NCBI GenBank assembly: GCA_022793875.1 | Contig: JAAWDR010000039.1 | Coordinates: 1 to 37,808, forward strand | DNA length: 37,808 nucleotides | Direction: 5' to 3' | Source: Clostridia bacterium | GTDB lineage: Bacteria; Bacillota; Clostridia; TANB77; CAG-508 | Shown: one piece after another, positions 8,145 to 16,890 of the stretch | Numbering within the stretch: the stretch's first letter is position 1 | Layout of the letters: each line of letters opens with the position of its first letter | Translations under genes and position numbers: made by a program | Notes under the pieces: generated by a model | Seen by the model: only the letters and a program-made list of their open reading frames with translations | The model's database searches: none | Told to the model about the DNA's origin: nothing

Positions 8145-8184
8145 TTGATTTCTTCTATAAAATGTATTATAATGATTATGTCAA
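8145..8184. promoter_or_regulatory. Interleaved divergent promoters of orphan 8223 and accA
   Basis: Plus strand: TTGATT (8145-8150), 17 bases, TATAAT (8168-8173). Minus strand: TTGACA (8184-8179), 17 bases, TTTATA (8161-8156). The two promoters occupy the same 40 bp, so only one polymerase can bind at a time. Confidence 0.75.
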
Positions 8185-8222
8185 TTCAAATAATAAAATC
8201 TTAAATTAAGGAGGGTTCAACT

Positions 8223-8543
8223 ATGAGTAACACAGCTAATAAAGATTTTAATCTTGTAAAAGCGGAACAATTATGTCTTTATTACATCAAAGTTCGGCAA
8301 GCTGCTAAAACAGAGTTTATTTCTGAGCTTATCAAATATCAGCATTTCTTTGGAGAAAAAAGTATTGTTAATTGTAAATTAATGCTTTCCAGACGTTATC
8401 TAAAAAGAACTGCTCAATCTGTTTTGGCAGATTTGGGGCACTACAAAATCGTTAGTTTTTATAATCAAACTGATTATGAATATCATGGAACAGATAAACA
8501 TACTTATTCTGTAATTACTTTTACAACTGCTGGGGGTTCATAA
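8223..8543 (+). CDS. Orphan small protein of unknown function
   Basis: A protein of 106 residues that I do not recognise. It is mostly helical and basic in the middle (SRRYLKRTAQSVLADLGHYKIV), followed by a short beta-like tail (YSVITFTTAGGS). No signal peptide or cysteine pair is present. GGAGGG stands 8 bases before the ATG. Codon 25 is CGG. The stop codon lies within the loop of the terminator hairpin. It is an opposite-strand cassette inserted between accD and accA. Confidence 0.7.
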   Translation: MSNTANKDFNLVKAEQLCLYYIKVRQAAKTEFISELIKYQHFFGEKSIVNCKLMLSRRYLKRTAQSVLADLGHYKIVSFYNQTDYEYHGTDKHTYSVITFTTAGGS

Positions 8544-8558
8544 CCCTCAGCCCTTTTT
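8529..8558 (+). terminator. Terminator overlapping the stop codon of orphan 8223
   Basis: GCTGGGGGTT pairs with AACCCTCAGC (one mismatch) around a CAT loop, followed by CCTTTTT. The TAA stop at 8541-8543 spans the loop-to-stem junction. Confidence 0.8.
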
Positions 8559-8571
8559 GTACTATTAGACA

Positions 8572-9429
8572 CTATGTCCAAACAGAAACGTCCCTTTTGG
8601 ACATCAAAATTAAATCATATATTGTATCTTTCAAATCTTTTCTTTCAACTATTTTATCTATAAATCCATGCTCTAATAAAAACTCCGCTGTTTGAAATCC
8701 TTCTGGCAATGATTCTCCTATTGTTTGTTCTATAACTCTTTGTCCTGCAAATCCTATCATTGCTTTTGGTTCTGCTAAAATGATATCTCCAAGACTTGCA
8801 AATGATGCTGTAACTCCTCCATAAGTAGGATCTGTTAAAACTGATATGTATAATAATCCTGCTTCATCTAATTTTGTAAGTGCTGCTGTTGTTTTAGCCA
8901 TTTGCATTAAGGAGATTATTCCTTCTTGCATTCTAGCTCCTCCTGAAACTGAAAATATTATAAGTGGTAGTTTTTTATCTATTGCTTGCTCTATTGCGTA
9001 TGTAATTTTTTCTCCTACAACAACTCCCATACTTCCCATTAAAAATCCACTATCCATTATACATATAACAACTTCTTCTCCTTTGATTTTTCCTGTTCCA
9101 CATGCTACTGCTTCTTCAAGTTTTGTTTTTTCTCTAAGTGATTTTAGTTTTTTTGGGTAGTCTTCTAATTCTAATGGATTTGTTGTTTCAATATCAATAT
9201 TAAATTTTTTATATGTTCCATCATCTATTATCATTTCTAGTCTTCTATTTATGTGCATTCTAAAATAATTACCACAATTAGGACAAATATTTAAATTTTC
9301 TCTTACTTTGTCTTTATATAAAATTTCTTTACACTTATCACATTTTATCCATTTTCCAACTGGTATATCTATTTTAGAACTTTTATTGTTTTGTGGAATT
9401 TCTCTTTTTTTTATTTTATCAACAATCAT
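8572..9429 (-). CDS. accD: Acetyl-CoA carboxylase carboxyltransferase beta subunit
   Basis: A protein of 285 residues and partner of AccA. The N-terminal zinc ribbon is CDKC (about 30-33) and CPNC (about 49-52). The crotonase core contains [20 protein letters not shown] and [11 protein letters not shown]. The last residues, [10 protein letters not shown], together with the stop, are encoded by a family A palindrome (8575-8603), so a repeat has replaced or extended the native C terminus. A GGAAGAGAG ribosome binding site precedes the ATG. It follows accC by about 60 bases. Confidence 0.96.
   Translation of the reverse strand: MIVDKIKKREIPQNNKSSKIDIPVGKWIKCDKCKEILYKDKVRENLNICPNCGNYFRMHINRRLEMIIDDGTYKKFNIDIETTNPLELEDYPKKLKSLREKTKLEEAVACGTGKIKGEEVVICIMDSGFLMGSMGVVVGEKITYAIEQAIDKKLPLIIFSVSGGARMQEGIISLMQMAKTTAALTKLDEAGLLYISVLTDPTYGGVTASFASLGDIILAEPKAMIGFAGQRVIEQTIGESLPEGFQTAEFLLEHGFIDKIVERKDLKDTIYDLILMSKRDVSVWT
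8575..8603. repeat. Family A palindrome inside the accD 3' end
   Basis: A 29-nt palindrome with ends TGTCCAAA and TTTTGGACA and a GGGACG core on the minus strand. It is translated as the AccD tail. Confidence 0.8.
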
Positions 9430-9488
9430 TTTTTCTCTCTTCCTTTATAATATTATCAAAATAATATATTAACAATTTTAAAATGACA

Positions 9489-10833
9489 TTATTTTTTTAA
9501 TACTTTTTCTTCTATAAATGAAGTATCAAAATTACCTCTAATGAAATCTGCATTTCTTATAATATCATGTAGAAAATCTTGATTTGTTTGTACTCCTTCA
9601 ATTACTAACTCTTCCAATGCTCTTTTCATTTTGCTTATTGCTTCATTTCTATTAACTCCAAAAGTAATAATTTTAGCAATCATTGAATCATAATTTGGTG
9701 GTATAACATATCCATCATATATTGATGTATCTATTCTTATTCCATTACCTCCTGGAAAGTGTAATCCTTCTATTTTTCCGTGGACATGGCATAAAGTTTT
9801 TATTTGGATTTTCTGCATTTATTCTACATTCTATTGAGTGACCTCTAAATTTAATATCTTTCTGCTTAAACTTTAATGTTTCTCCTGCTGCAATTTTTAT
9901 TTGTTCTTTTACTATATCTATTCCTGTTCTCATTTCTGTGATAGGATGTTCAACTTGAATTCTTGTATTCATTTCCATAAAATAAAAGTTTTTATCTTTA
10001 TCTACTAAAAATTCAACTGTTCCACAACTTGTATATCCTGCTGTTTTAGCAGCTTTAACTGCTGCAATTCCCATTTTAGTTCTTGTTTTTTCATCTATTG
10101 CTGTTGATGGTGTTTCTTCTATTATTTTCTGATGATTTCTTTGTACTGTGCAATCTCTTTCTCCTAAATGAATAACATTTCCATGTTCATCAGCTAAAAT
10201 TTGTATTTCTACATGTCTTGGGTTTTGAATGAATCTTTCCATATAAATTTCATCATCATTAAATGCATTTTTTGCTTCTTGTTTTACTATGTTATATGCT
10301 TTTTCAATTTCTTCTGAATTATATGCAACCCTAATTCCTTTTCCACCACCTCCTGCTGCTGCTTTTAACATTACAGGATATCCTATTTCTTTTGCTATTT
10401 GTATTGCATCTTTTAAGCCTTTTATACTTCCATCTGAACCTGGTATTACTGGCACACCTGCTTCTTTCATCATTTCTTTTGCATTTGATTTATTTCCTAA
10501 TAAATCTATTATTTCTGATTTTGGTCCTATGAATTTTATATTTGATTCTTCACATATCTTTGCAAATTCAGAGTTTTCAGATAAAAATCCAAATCCTGGA
10601 TGTATACTATCAGCTTTTGTAATATATGCTGCTTCAATAATATTTTTTATATTTAAATAGCTTTTTGTAGCTAAAGCTGGTCCGATACAAATTGCTTCAT
10701 CTGCTAGTCGTGTGTGTAAAGAGTCTTTGTCTGCTTCTGAATATACAGCTACTGTTTTTATATTCATTTCTTTACATGCTCTTATTATTCTTACTGCTAT
10801 TTCTCCACGATTTGCAATTAATATTTTATTCAT
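9489..10833 (-). CDS. accC: Biotin carboxylase subunit of acetyl-CoA carboxylase, split by a +1 frame change at CGG
   Basis: ATP-grasp enzyme that carboxylates biotin on AccB. The first frame (10833 to 9781, 351 residues) carries [11 protein letters not shown], the glycine-rich loop [24 protein letters not shown] and IECRINAE, and ends in FMPCP followed by CGG. It then meets a stop at 9745. The C-terminal domain continues in the +1 frame as [11 protein letters not shown] to 9489 (96 residues). Skipping the C of CGG gives P-G-K-I, where the family has the conserved PSPGKI, and a total of 447 residues, the normal length. The ATG at 10833 lies 6 bases after GAGGTG; an upstream GTG overlaps that site. 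As the enzyme is needed for fatty-acid synthesis, I read this as recoding, with sequence error as the alternative. Confidence 0.92.
9778..9780 (-). other. Putative +1 recoding site (CGG-A) in accC
   Basis: Zero frame reads CCA CGG AAA; the functional frame reads CCA, skips C, then GGA AAA. Deleting one A from the adjacent A5 run would also restore the frame but would give R in place of the conserved G. Confidence 0.75.
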
Positions 10834-10885
10834 TATTTTCACCTCTTTATTTTATGTTTTACTAATTTTGACAAAATGATTGAGA

Positions 10886-11308
10886 TTATACTAAAGCAAA
10901 AGTAAGCTCACCCTTAGCTGCAATTTTTCCATCAACTGTTGCTATTGCTTCTCCTATTCCTATTGGTCCTTTTCTTTTTATTATTTTAACTTCTAATTTT
11001 AATCTATCTCCAGGAACAACCATTTTTTTAAATCTCATTTTATCTATTCCACCAAATAGTGCATTTTTTCCTTTATTTTCTTCCATTGAAAGTATTGCAA
11101 CAGCCCCTGTCTGTGCCAAGCTTTCTGCTATTAAAACTCCTGGCATTACTGGATTACCTGGAAAATGTCCTTTAAAATACCATTCTTTTTCATCTACATT
11201 TTTATATGCTATAGCACTTTCTCCTTCTACATATTCTTCTACTTCATCTATCATTAAAAATGGTTCTCTTTGTGGTATTATTTTTTTTATTTCTTCTTTA
11301 TTTAACAT
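10886..11308 (-). CDS. fabZ: 3-hydroxyacyl-[acyl-carrier-protein] dehydratase
   Basis: Hotdog-fold dehydratase of 140 residues that forms enoyl-ACP. The active-site motif [12 protein letters not shown] with its catalytic His (about residue 48), and the downstream E in IAESLAQ, are intact. [12 protein letters not shown] near the N terminus is typical. It heads the fabZ-accC-accD block; its leader carries a family B hairpin repeat (11337-11383). Confidence 0.96.
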   Translation of the reverse strand: MLNKEEIKKIIPQREPFLMIDEVEEYVEGESAIAYKNVDEKEWYFKGHFPGNPVMPGVLIAESLAQTGAVAILSMEENKGKNALFGGIDKMRFKKMVVPGDRLKLEVKIIKRKGPIGIGEAIATVDGKIAAKGELTFALV

Positions 11309-11336
11309 TTTTCTATCCTTTCTCTACGCTTCTCTC

Positions 11337-11383
11337 CGTTCATTGTCATCCAAAGATTTTTTCAAAATCTTCGTCTGCCAAAT
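11337..11383. repeat. Family B hairpin repeat, fabZ leader copy
   Basis: A 47-nt unit that starts with CG[T/C]TCATTGTCATC, has a hairpin centre (AAGATTTT...AAAATCTT) and ends TGC[C/T]AAAT. It is about three-quarters identical to 35872-35918, and most differences lie in the stem. Confidence 0.7.
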
Positions 11384-11439
11384 TTCAAAGTATAGATTTA
11401 CTTATAAAAATTTTCAATATATTATTTTATTTCATTTCA

Positions 11440-11468
11440 TTTACTTTATGTAAATTTTATAGTATAAT
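11440..11468 (+). promoter_or_regulatory. Promoter of orphan pair 11500-12139
   Basis: TTTACT, 17 bases, TATAAT. TTTACTTTATGTAAA forms an imperfect palindrome over the -35, and the spacer resembles the promoter at 3710. Confidence 0.75.
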
Positions 11469-11499
11469 ATCATTATCAAAATTTTAGGAGGTACAATAT

Positions 11500-11802
11500 A
11501 TGGAATCTTTGACAACAACCTATGATAACATTTTCTTTAACCAAGATCGGCTTTGTAAACTGATTGATGATTACAATCAATCCTCAAAAGAAAAACTTGA
11601 AGTATTGGGAGAACTCATCAAGGGCTACATCATCTATCGTGGTCGTAATATGCCTAATACTTCTCCAATGAGCATTTTTATCTTTTTTAGAAAAACTTTT
11701 GAACATGGTATTGTAGAAGAGGTTTTAACTGAATTATCAGGTCAAAAATGTCCTGGTATAGTTCAAACTTCTGACGGTTGTACCTACATTTCACTATATT
11801 AA
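11500..11802 (+). CDS. Orphan small protein of unknown function
   Basis: A soluble protein of 100 residues that I do not recognise. The first half appears helical (SSKEKLEVLGELIKGYIIYRG), followed by a second amphipathic helix and a short strand. No signal or catalytic motif is visible. GGAGG precedes the ATG by 10 bases. Codon 17 is CGG. First gene of a two-gene plus-strand unit inserted between fabZ and accB. Confidence 0.7.
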   Translation: MESLTTTYDNIFFNQDRLCKLIDDYNQSSKEKLEVLGELIKGYIIYRGRNMPNTSPMSIFIFFRKTFEHGIVEEVLTELSGQKCPGIVQTSDGCTYISLY

Positions 11803-11808
11803 TCCAAG

Positions 11809-11826
11809 TAGTCAAAATTTTGACTA
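11809..11826. promoter_or_regulatory. Perfect 18-bp palindrome between two orphan genes
   Basis: TAGTCAAAATTTTGACTA lies just after the first stop and 26 bases before the next start. It could be an operator, a processing hairpin or a weak terminator; no T run follows. Confidence 0.45.
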
Positions 11827-11851
11827 TGTCACCCTTTTATGGAGGTATTTT

Positions 11852-12139
11852 ATGGATAATACTATCAGGAAATTCTTTGAATTACGAGATAGATTTTGGG
11901 AAAATAAGAGCCCCGAATTAGTTGTTTTTGTAAAACATATATTAGTTTATTTCTATGAATATAGAAATGAACTTAATGGTTCTGAGAATTTTATTATTAT
12001 CCCTGGAAAATATGATTTAGTAAAATCAGATAGAATTCTTTTTGAATTAGGATATCGAGGATATTCTATCTCTTATGTTCCAAAAGGAATTGTTTATAAA
12101 TGTGATTCTACCAAAATTGTATTCCGCAATACATTATAA
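11852..12139 (+). CDS. Orphan small protein of unknown function
   Basis: A protein of 95 residues without recognisable family motifs. The N-terminal half is helical and aromatic (IRKFFELRDRFWENK); the C-terminal half appears beta-rich (GYSISYVPKGIVYKC). The ATG follows GGAGGTATTTT. It is probably transcribed with the gene at 11500 and ends in its own hairpin terminator, which overlaps the 3' end of accB on the other strand. It has no CGG codon. Confidence 0.68.
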   Translation: MDNTIRKFFELRDRFWENKSPELVVFVKHILVYFYEYRNELNGSENFIIIPGKYDLVKSDRILFELGYRGYSISYVPKGIVYKCDSTKIVFRNTL

Positions 12140-12149
12140 TAATAACTCT

Positions 12150-12178
12150 GCAGTCAGTTTATACTGGCTGCTCTTTTT
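12150..12178 (+). terminator. Terminator of the 11500-12139 unit
   Basis: GCAGTCAGT pairs with ACTGGCTGC (one G-U) around TTAT, followed by TCTTTTTAT. The distal part overlaps the accB stop. Confidence 0.82.
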
Positions 12179-12635
12179 ATTTTATTTTAAATAAATCTGT
12201 TCCATATTCAACTGCATCTCCATCTTTAACAAAAATCTCCATAATTTTTCCAGAAAACTCTGATTCAATTTCATTCATTAATTTCATAGCTTCAATTATA
12301 CAAAGAGTATCACCTTGTTTTACATCTTTGCCAATTTCAACATAAGGCTCTGAAGTTGGAGATGGTTTTATATAAAAAGTACCAACCATTGGAGATTTTA
12401 CAATATTTCCATCATCTTTTTTATCTTCTGAGTTACTAACTATTTCTTTAATATTCTCTATCTTATTTGAACCATCATTTATTAATTTTGTCTCTGTTTG
12501 ACTTACAAGTACTGCCTCTTGTTTTATTTCTTTTTTCATGCTAATTTTTGTACCATCTGGAAAATCAACATTAATCTCTGTCAATTTTGAGTTTCCCATA
12601 TCATCCATTAACTGCTTAATTTTCTCATATTCCAT
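12177..12635 (-). CDS. accB: Biotin carboxyl carrier protein of acetyl-CoA carboxylase
   Basis: A protein of 152 residues. The N-terminal dimerisation segment ([16 protein letters not shown]) is followed by a charged linker and the biotinyl domain (about 75-152), with the acceptor lysine in EAMKLMNE. Its biotin would be attached by the ligase at 16135 in the same cluster. GGAGG precedes the ATG. It lies 45 bases after fabF and is likely co-transcribed. Confidence 0.96.
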   Translation of the reverse strand: MEYEKIKQLMDDMGNSKLTEINVDFPDGTKISMKKEIKQEAVLVSQTETKLINDGSNKIENIKEIVSNSEDKKDDGNIVKSPMVGTFYIKPSPTSEPYVEIGKDVKQGDTLCIIEAMKLMNEIESEFSGKIMEIFVKDGDAVEYGTDLFKIK

Positions 12636-12679
12636 TTATTATTCCTCCTTAATTATAAATTTATATATTTGGCATGTTA

Positions 12680-13912
12680 TTAAAATTTTTTCATTATTAT
12701 ACATCCATTGTGACCACCAAATCCTAAAGAATTTGACATTACTACATTCAATTTTGCTTTTCTTAACTCATTTGGAACAATATCCAAATCACACTCTTCA
12801 TCTTTTTCTTTGTAATTTATTGTTGGTGGAACTACTTGGTTTTCTATTGCCTTTATACAAAATACTGCTTCAACACCACCAGCTGCTCCTAATAAGTGTC
12901 CAACATTTCCTTTTGTAGAACTTACCATCACCTTTTTACTTTCATCCCCAAATGCTGTTTTTATTGCCATTGTTTCTGTTAAATCATTTAGATGTGTTGA
13001 TGTTCCATGTGCATTTATATAATCAACATCTTTTGGTTCAATTTTTGCATCTTGTATTGCTCTAATCATAGCTTTTGCTCCACATTCTCCATCAGGACAT
13101 GGTGATGTTATATGATAAGCATCTGTTGTTGCTCCAAATCCTATAATTTCAGCATATATTTTTGCTCCTCTTTTTTTTGCATGTTCTAATTCCTCTAATA
13201 CAACTACTCCTGCTCCTTCTCCCATAACAAATCCATTTCTTTCTTTATCAAATGGCATACTTGCTCTATTTTTGTCTGTACTGTTTGATAATGCTTTCAT
13301 ATTTTCAAATCCAGCCATTCCTGATGAACATATTGATGCTTCTGTTCCTCCTGCTATAATTACATCTTCATATCCTTGTTTTATAGTTTTATATGCTTCT
13401 CCTATTGCATGTGTAGATGATGCACATGCTGTTACTATTGACATTGATTCTCCTTTAAATCCAAATTCTATTGCTATATTTCCTGCTGGCATATTTGCTA
13501 TTGACATTGGAATGAACATTGGCGATACTCTATTATTTCCTTTTATGTAATTTATTTCACATTGTTCTTGGATAGTTGTTAAGCCTCCGATTCCTGAACT
13601 TACAAATATTCCTACTTTATCATAATTAGTATTTTCTTTTGATATCCCACTATCATTTACCGCTTCTCTTGCTGCAATTATTGCAAATTGTGAACATCTA
13701 TCAAGTCTTTTAGCTTGTTTTTGTTCAAAATAATCTAATGGGTTATATTCTTTTACTTCTGCTGCTAGTTTTGTCTTAAAGTTAGTTGTATCGAATAGTG
13801 AAATATTATCTACTCCACATTTTTTATTTTCTATTCCTTTCCATGTCTCTTTTACATTTTTTCCTATTGGAGTTATTGCTCCAAGTCCTGTAATAACAAC
13901 TCTTTTTTCCAT
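12680..13912 (-). CDS. fabF: 3-oxoacyl-[acyl-carrier-protein] synthase II
   Basis: Condensing enzyme of 410 residues, the standard length. The Cys-His-His triad is visible in TACASSTHAIG (Cys about 163), INAHGTSTHLND and KGNVGHLLGAAG. VFVSSGIGG-like and SNSLGFGGHN elements complete the thiolase fold. It extends acyl-ACP with malonyl-ACP. AAAGGAA precedes the ATG. It is separated from fabG by the opposite-strand cassette at 14003; I could not place a convincing promoter for it in the 90-base gap. Confidence 0.97.
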   Translation of the reverse strand: MEKRVVITGLGAITPIGKNVKETWKGIENKKCGVDNISLFDTTNFKTKLAAEVKEYNPLDYFEQKQAKRLDRCSQFAIIAAREAVNDSGISKENTNYDKVGIFVSSGIGGLTTIQEQCEINYIKGNNRVSPMFIPMSIANMPAGNIAIEFGFKGESMSIVTACASSTHAIGEAYKTIKQGYEDVIIAGGTEASICSSGMAGFENMKALSNSTDKNRASMPFDKERNGFVMGEGAGVVVLEELEHAKKRGAKIYAEIIGFGATTDAYHITSPCPDGECGAKAMIRAIQDAKIEPKDVDYINAHGTSTHLNDLTETMAIKTAFGDESKKVMVSSTKGNVGHLLGAAGGVEAVFCIKAIENQVVPPTINYKEKDEECDLDIVPNELRKAKLNVVMSNSLGFGGHNGCIIMKKF

Positions 13913-13928
13913 TTTTTATTCCTTTCTA

Positions 13929-13957
13929 TTGATTTTATTTTAATTTCATGATATTAT
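13929..13957 (+). promoter_or_regulatory. Promoter of orphan 14003
   Basis: TTGATT, 17 bases, TATTAT, about 45 bases upstream of the start, with GGAGG downstream. Confidence 0.65.
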
Positions 13958-14002
13958 GTTAATATAACTTATTAATCTTTTGCAAATATAGGAGGTATTC
14001 GA

Positions 14003-14371
14003 ATGAATAATTTCTTTGAAAAAGCTCTTGCACTTAGCAACCGGTATTATGATGAAGCAATTAAGATGCGGTTAGAAGAGTATGGTCCTAACTATGCTGA
14101 TGAAACACCTGACCCTCATAATGATTCCCAAATAGATATACTTTCAGAATTAGTAGCTGTATATGTAAAATATGGCGGAAACATTCCTGATAAATTTTCT
14201 ATTAAACTTTCTTCTTATCATAACCATGATTATCTTTTAATGATATTAGAGGTAATATTCTATGATTTATCTATTGACTATAAGATAAAGTCAGTTTCTC
14301 CCGCTCACTCTGTAAGTATCTACAATCAATATGCAAGTGCTCATTCTTATAACATTACATTATCAAAGTAA
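14003..14371 (+). CDS. Orphan small protein of unknown function
   Basis: A soluble protein of 122 residues with no motif that I recognise. An N-terminal helix (EKALALSNRYYDEAIKM) is followed by an acidic segment, a second helix (DILSELVAVYVKYGG) and a serine/histidine/tyrosine-rich tail. Codons 14 and 23 are CGG. It has its own promoter and terminator and sits as an opposite-strand insert between fabG and fabF. Confidence 0.7.
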   Translation: MNNFFEKALALSNRYYDEAIKMRLEEYGPNYADETPDPHNDSQIDILSELVAVYVKYGGNIPDKFSIKLSSYHNHDYLLMILEVIFYDLSIDYKIKSVSPAHSVSIYNQYASAHSYNITLSK

Positions 14372-14390
14372 TTTTTGTAAGAACTCTGGT

Positions 14391-14420
14391 CCTTACTCTA
14401 TTTTAGAGTAAGGGCTTTTT
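14391..14420 (+). terminator. Terminator of orphan 14003
   Basis: CCTTACTCTA and TAGAGTAAGG form a perfect 10-bp stem with a TTT loop, followed by GCTTTTT. Confidence 0.87.
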
Positions 14421-14437
14421 CTATAAAATTCCAATTT

Positions 14438-15172
14438 TTACATTAGCATACCACCATCAACATTAATAACCTGCCCAGTAATATACGAACTATCATCTGA
14501 AGCTAAAAACTTAACAACATTAGCAACATCTTGTGCAACTCCCATTCTTTTTACTGGAATACTCTTTGCTATTTCTTCCTTAATTTCATCTTTCAAAACA
14601 TCTGTCATTTGAGTTTCTATAAATCCTGGAGCTACTGCATTTACTAAAATTCCTCTTGAACCTACTTCTTTTGCCAAGCTTTTTGTAAATCCTATTATTC
14701 CTGCTTTTGAAGCTGAATAATTAGTTTGACCTGCATTTCCAGAAACCCCCACAACTGAAGAGATATTTATTATTCTTCCAGAACGTGCTTTCATCATATG
14801 ACTAATTACATTTTTTGTAACATTAAAAGTTCCTACTAAATTTATATCTATTACACTTTCAAAATCTTCTTTTTTCATTCTCATTAATAATGTATCTTTT
14901 GTAATTCCTGCATTGTTTACTAATACATCTATTTTTCCATATTCTTTTATAATTTCATATACACATCTTTCACAGTCCTCAAAATTAGATACATCACCTT
15001 GAACTGTTAAACATTTTACATTGTTTTCTTCAATTTCTCTTTTTGCATTTTCTAGTTCTTCATTTTCTTTTCTATAATTAATTGCAATATCATATCCTTC
15101 TCTTGCAAATGTTATTGCTATTTGTTTTCCTATCCCTCTTGTTGCTCCTGTAATAAAAGCTACTTTATTCAT
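14438..15172 (-). CDS. fabG: 3-oxoacyl-[acyl-carrier-protein] reductase
   Basis: SDR enzyme of 244 residues that reduces ketoacyl-ACP with NADPH. TGATRGIGKQIA is the cofactor loop; NNAG, the Ser in ISSVVG and YSASKAG complete the active site. An upstream in-frame ATG overlaps the GGAGG site, so 15172 is the start. Its first eight bases overlap the end of fabD (ATGAATAA), which points to translational coupling. Confidence 0.97.
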   Translation of the reverse strand: MNKVAFITGATRGIGKQIAITFAREGYDIAINYRKENEELENAKREIEENNVKCLTVQGDVSNFEDCERCVYEIIKEYGKIDVLVNNAGITKDTLLMRMKKEDFESVIDINLVGTFNVTKNVISHMMKARSGRIINISSVVGVSGNAGQTNYSASKAGIIGFTKSLAKEVGSRGILVNAVAPGFIETQMTDVLKDEIKEEIAKSIPVKRMGVAQDVANVVKFLASDDSSYITGQVINVDGGMLM

Positions 15173-16115
15173 TTTCAAAACCTCCATTTAAAAATTTTAT
15201 ACTTTCCTCTAAACTTACATCATCATTAATATTCAATATTTTAATTTCTTTTTCAGTTGGAGTTCTTTTTACAAATCCAGATAATGTCTTTCCTGGCCCT
15301 ATTTCTATAAATGTGTCAATTCCACTGTTTATCATGTTTTCTAATGTTTTTGAAAATCTAACTGGATTGATTATATGTTTTGCTAATATATCTTTAATAT
15401 CATCTGTTTCTTTATAAAATTCTCCATCTAAATTTTTAATTACTTTTGTTTTAAATTCGTTAATTGCAACATTTTCAAGTTCTTTTCTTAATGCATTTGA
15501 ACTATCAACTAATTTTTCTGTATGGAATGGACCTGCTGTTTTTAAAATTCTTACTTTTTTTGCTCCCATTTCCTTTGCAATTATTTCAGCTTCTTCTATT
15601 GCTTGCTTCTCTCCAGAAATTGCAATTTGTCCTACACAATTATAATTTGCAGGTACTATAAAACCAGATGTTACTTTTTTGCATAATTCTTCTACTTGCT
15701 CTTCTGTTAATCCCATTATTGCTGCCATTTGCCAATCTCCTTTTGGCAAAAGCTCTTGCATATATTCTCCTCTTTTTTGAACAATCTTAATTCCTTCTTC
15801 AAATGAAAGTACTTGGCTGTTTATTAATGCTGTATATTCTCCTAAGCTTAATCCAGCTGATATTTCTGATTTTATATTATTTTGTTTTAATATTTCTAAA
15901 ATCGCTAAACTTTCCGTTAATATTGCAAGTTGTGTATATTTTGTTTCATTTAATTTTTCTTCTGGTCCTTCAAATGATATTTTTGCTATATTAATTCCTG
16001 TTATTTCTTGTACTTTATTATATATTTTTCTTACTACTTCATATTTTTCATATAAATCTTTTCCCATTCCTATACTTTGTGATCCTTGACCTGGAAATAA
16101 AAATCCTATTTTCAT
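15165..16115 (-). CDS. fabD: Malonyl-CoA:ACP transacylase
   Basis: A protein of 316 residues that loads malonyl groups onto ACP. FPGQGSQ at the N terminus, the nucleophile in GLSLGEYTAL (Ser about 90), the catalytic His in AGPFHTEKL and IEIGPGKTLSGF are all present. It lies 19 bases after the biotin ligase and overlaps fabG, so birA-fabD-fabG is one transcription unit under the operator-linked promoter at 16760. Confidence 0.97.
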   Translation of the reverse strand: MKIGFLFPGQGSQSIGMGKDLYEKYEVVRKIYNKVQEITGINIAKISFEGPEEKLNETKYTQLAILTESLAILEILKQNNIKSEISAGLSLGEYTALINSQVLSFEEGIKIVQKRGEYMQELLPKGDWQMAAIMGLTEEQVEELCKKVTSGFIVPANYNCVGQIAISGEKQAIEEAEIIAKEMGAKKVRILKTAGPFHTEKLVDSSNALRKELENVAINEFKTKVIKNLDGEFYKETDDIKDILAKHIINPVRFSKTLENMINSGIDTFIEIGPGKTLSGFVKRTPTEKEIKILNINDDVSLEESIKFLNGGFENE

Positions 16116-16134
16116 TTTTTATAACCTTCCTTTT

Positions 16135-16731
16135 TTAATTTTCTCTTGAGATGTGTCTACATTGGACATTCATAATTTTATTTTCGAATCTATTACAAAA
16201 TTCTGCAATAAAATTCTCTATCACTATATCAACATCAAATTCCTTTTTTATTGATGTTGCACAATCTTTAATATCATCACTAAACTTTTCTTTTGATGTA
16301 TTTATTCCAATTCCAACAGCTAAATATTTAACAATTTCACCTATTACTTTAGTTTCAGTTAAAATGCCACCTAGTTTTTTTCCTTTATAAACAATATCAT
16401 TAGGTTCTTTTATATCTAATTTAATCCCATATTTTGTTTCAAAAATTTCTATTATTATTTCTGCAATTTTTAGTGTAATTCCTTCTAACTTTTTTATATT
16501 GCAATTCATTTCTATAAAAAATGAAAATGCTATATTATTTGCTTCATCTGTATGCCATATTCTACCATGTGTTCCTTTTCCATTTGTTTGTATATCTGCA
16601 TATACTACTGTTCCACTTGGTGTTGCTTTATTTTCTATTAGTCTCCATATTTCATTTTGTGTTGAGTCAATTTCTTTATAGTGAATACAGTTTTTTCCTA
16701 AAAAATTAGTTTTCAATTTTTTTAATTCCAT
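16135..16731 (-). CDS. birA: Biotin--[acetyl-CoA-carboxylase] ligase, catalytic domain only
   Basis: A protein of 198 residues that would biotinylate AccB. TNGKGTHGRIW matches the biotinyl-AMP loop GRGRRGRxW, and EPNDIVYKGKKLGGILTE and GIGINTS are typical. There is no N-terminal HTH, so it is not a BirA repressor. The usual C-terminal SH3-like domain is missing: the chain ends in NVQCRHISREN, whose DNA (16146-16168) resembles a family A repeat unit. The C terminus therefore seems to have been lost or replaced through a repeat. First gene of the birA-fabD-fabG unit. Confidence 0.9.
   Translation of the reverse strand: MELKKLKTNFLGKNCIHYKEIDSTQNEIWRLIENKATPSGTVVYADIQTNGKGTHGRIWHTDEANNIAFSFFIEMNCNIKKLEGITLKIAEIIIEIFETKYGIKLDIKEPNDIVYKGKKLGGILTETKVIGEIVKYLAVGIGINTSKEKFSDDIKDCATSIKKEFDVDIVIENFIAEFCNRFENKIMNVQCRHISREN
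16146..16168. repeat. Family A remnant in the birA 3' end
   Basis: On the minus strand TGTCCAATGTAGACACATCT aligns with the flank of the element at 8104-8123 with four differences in twenty bases. Confidence 0.5.
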
Positions 16732-16759
16732 ATAAATTGCCCTACCTTTTGTTTATTAT

Positions 16760-16806
16760 CTTATATCATAATTTAAATCAAAAAGCTTTAGACTGAAAGG
16801 TCAGTA
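16760..16806 (-). promoter_or_regulatory. Operator plus extended -10 promoter of birA-fabD-fabG
   Basis: The inverted repeat ACTGAAAGGTCAGT (16792-16805) is centred at about -45 relative to an extended -10, TGATATAAG (16768-16760). A 21-base stretch (16786-16806) is identical to 19128-19148 upstream of the acyl-CoA synthetase, at the same distance from the same kind of -10. No good -35 box is present, which would suit an activator, but a TetR-like repressor also fits the operator shape. Confidence 0.75.
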
Positions 16807-16840
16807 TAAAGAGATTAAAAAACCACTTTATATTAAAACA

Positions 16841-16880
16841 AACCACAATTATTAAACTTTTTTGTCTAATAACTGTGGTT
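16841..16880 (-). terminator. Terminator of orphan 17247
   Basis: AACCACAaTTATTA and TAATAAcTGTGGTT form a long stem, followed on the minus strand by TGTTTTAATA. Confidence 0.75.
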
Positions 16881-16890
16881 AATTTCCATA

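Noticed and set aside
16760..16806. FapR operator
   Set aside because: The site ACTGAAAGGTCAGT does not match the TTAGTACC-type FapR consensus.
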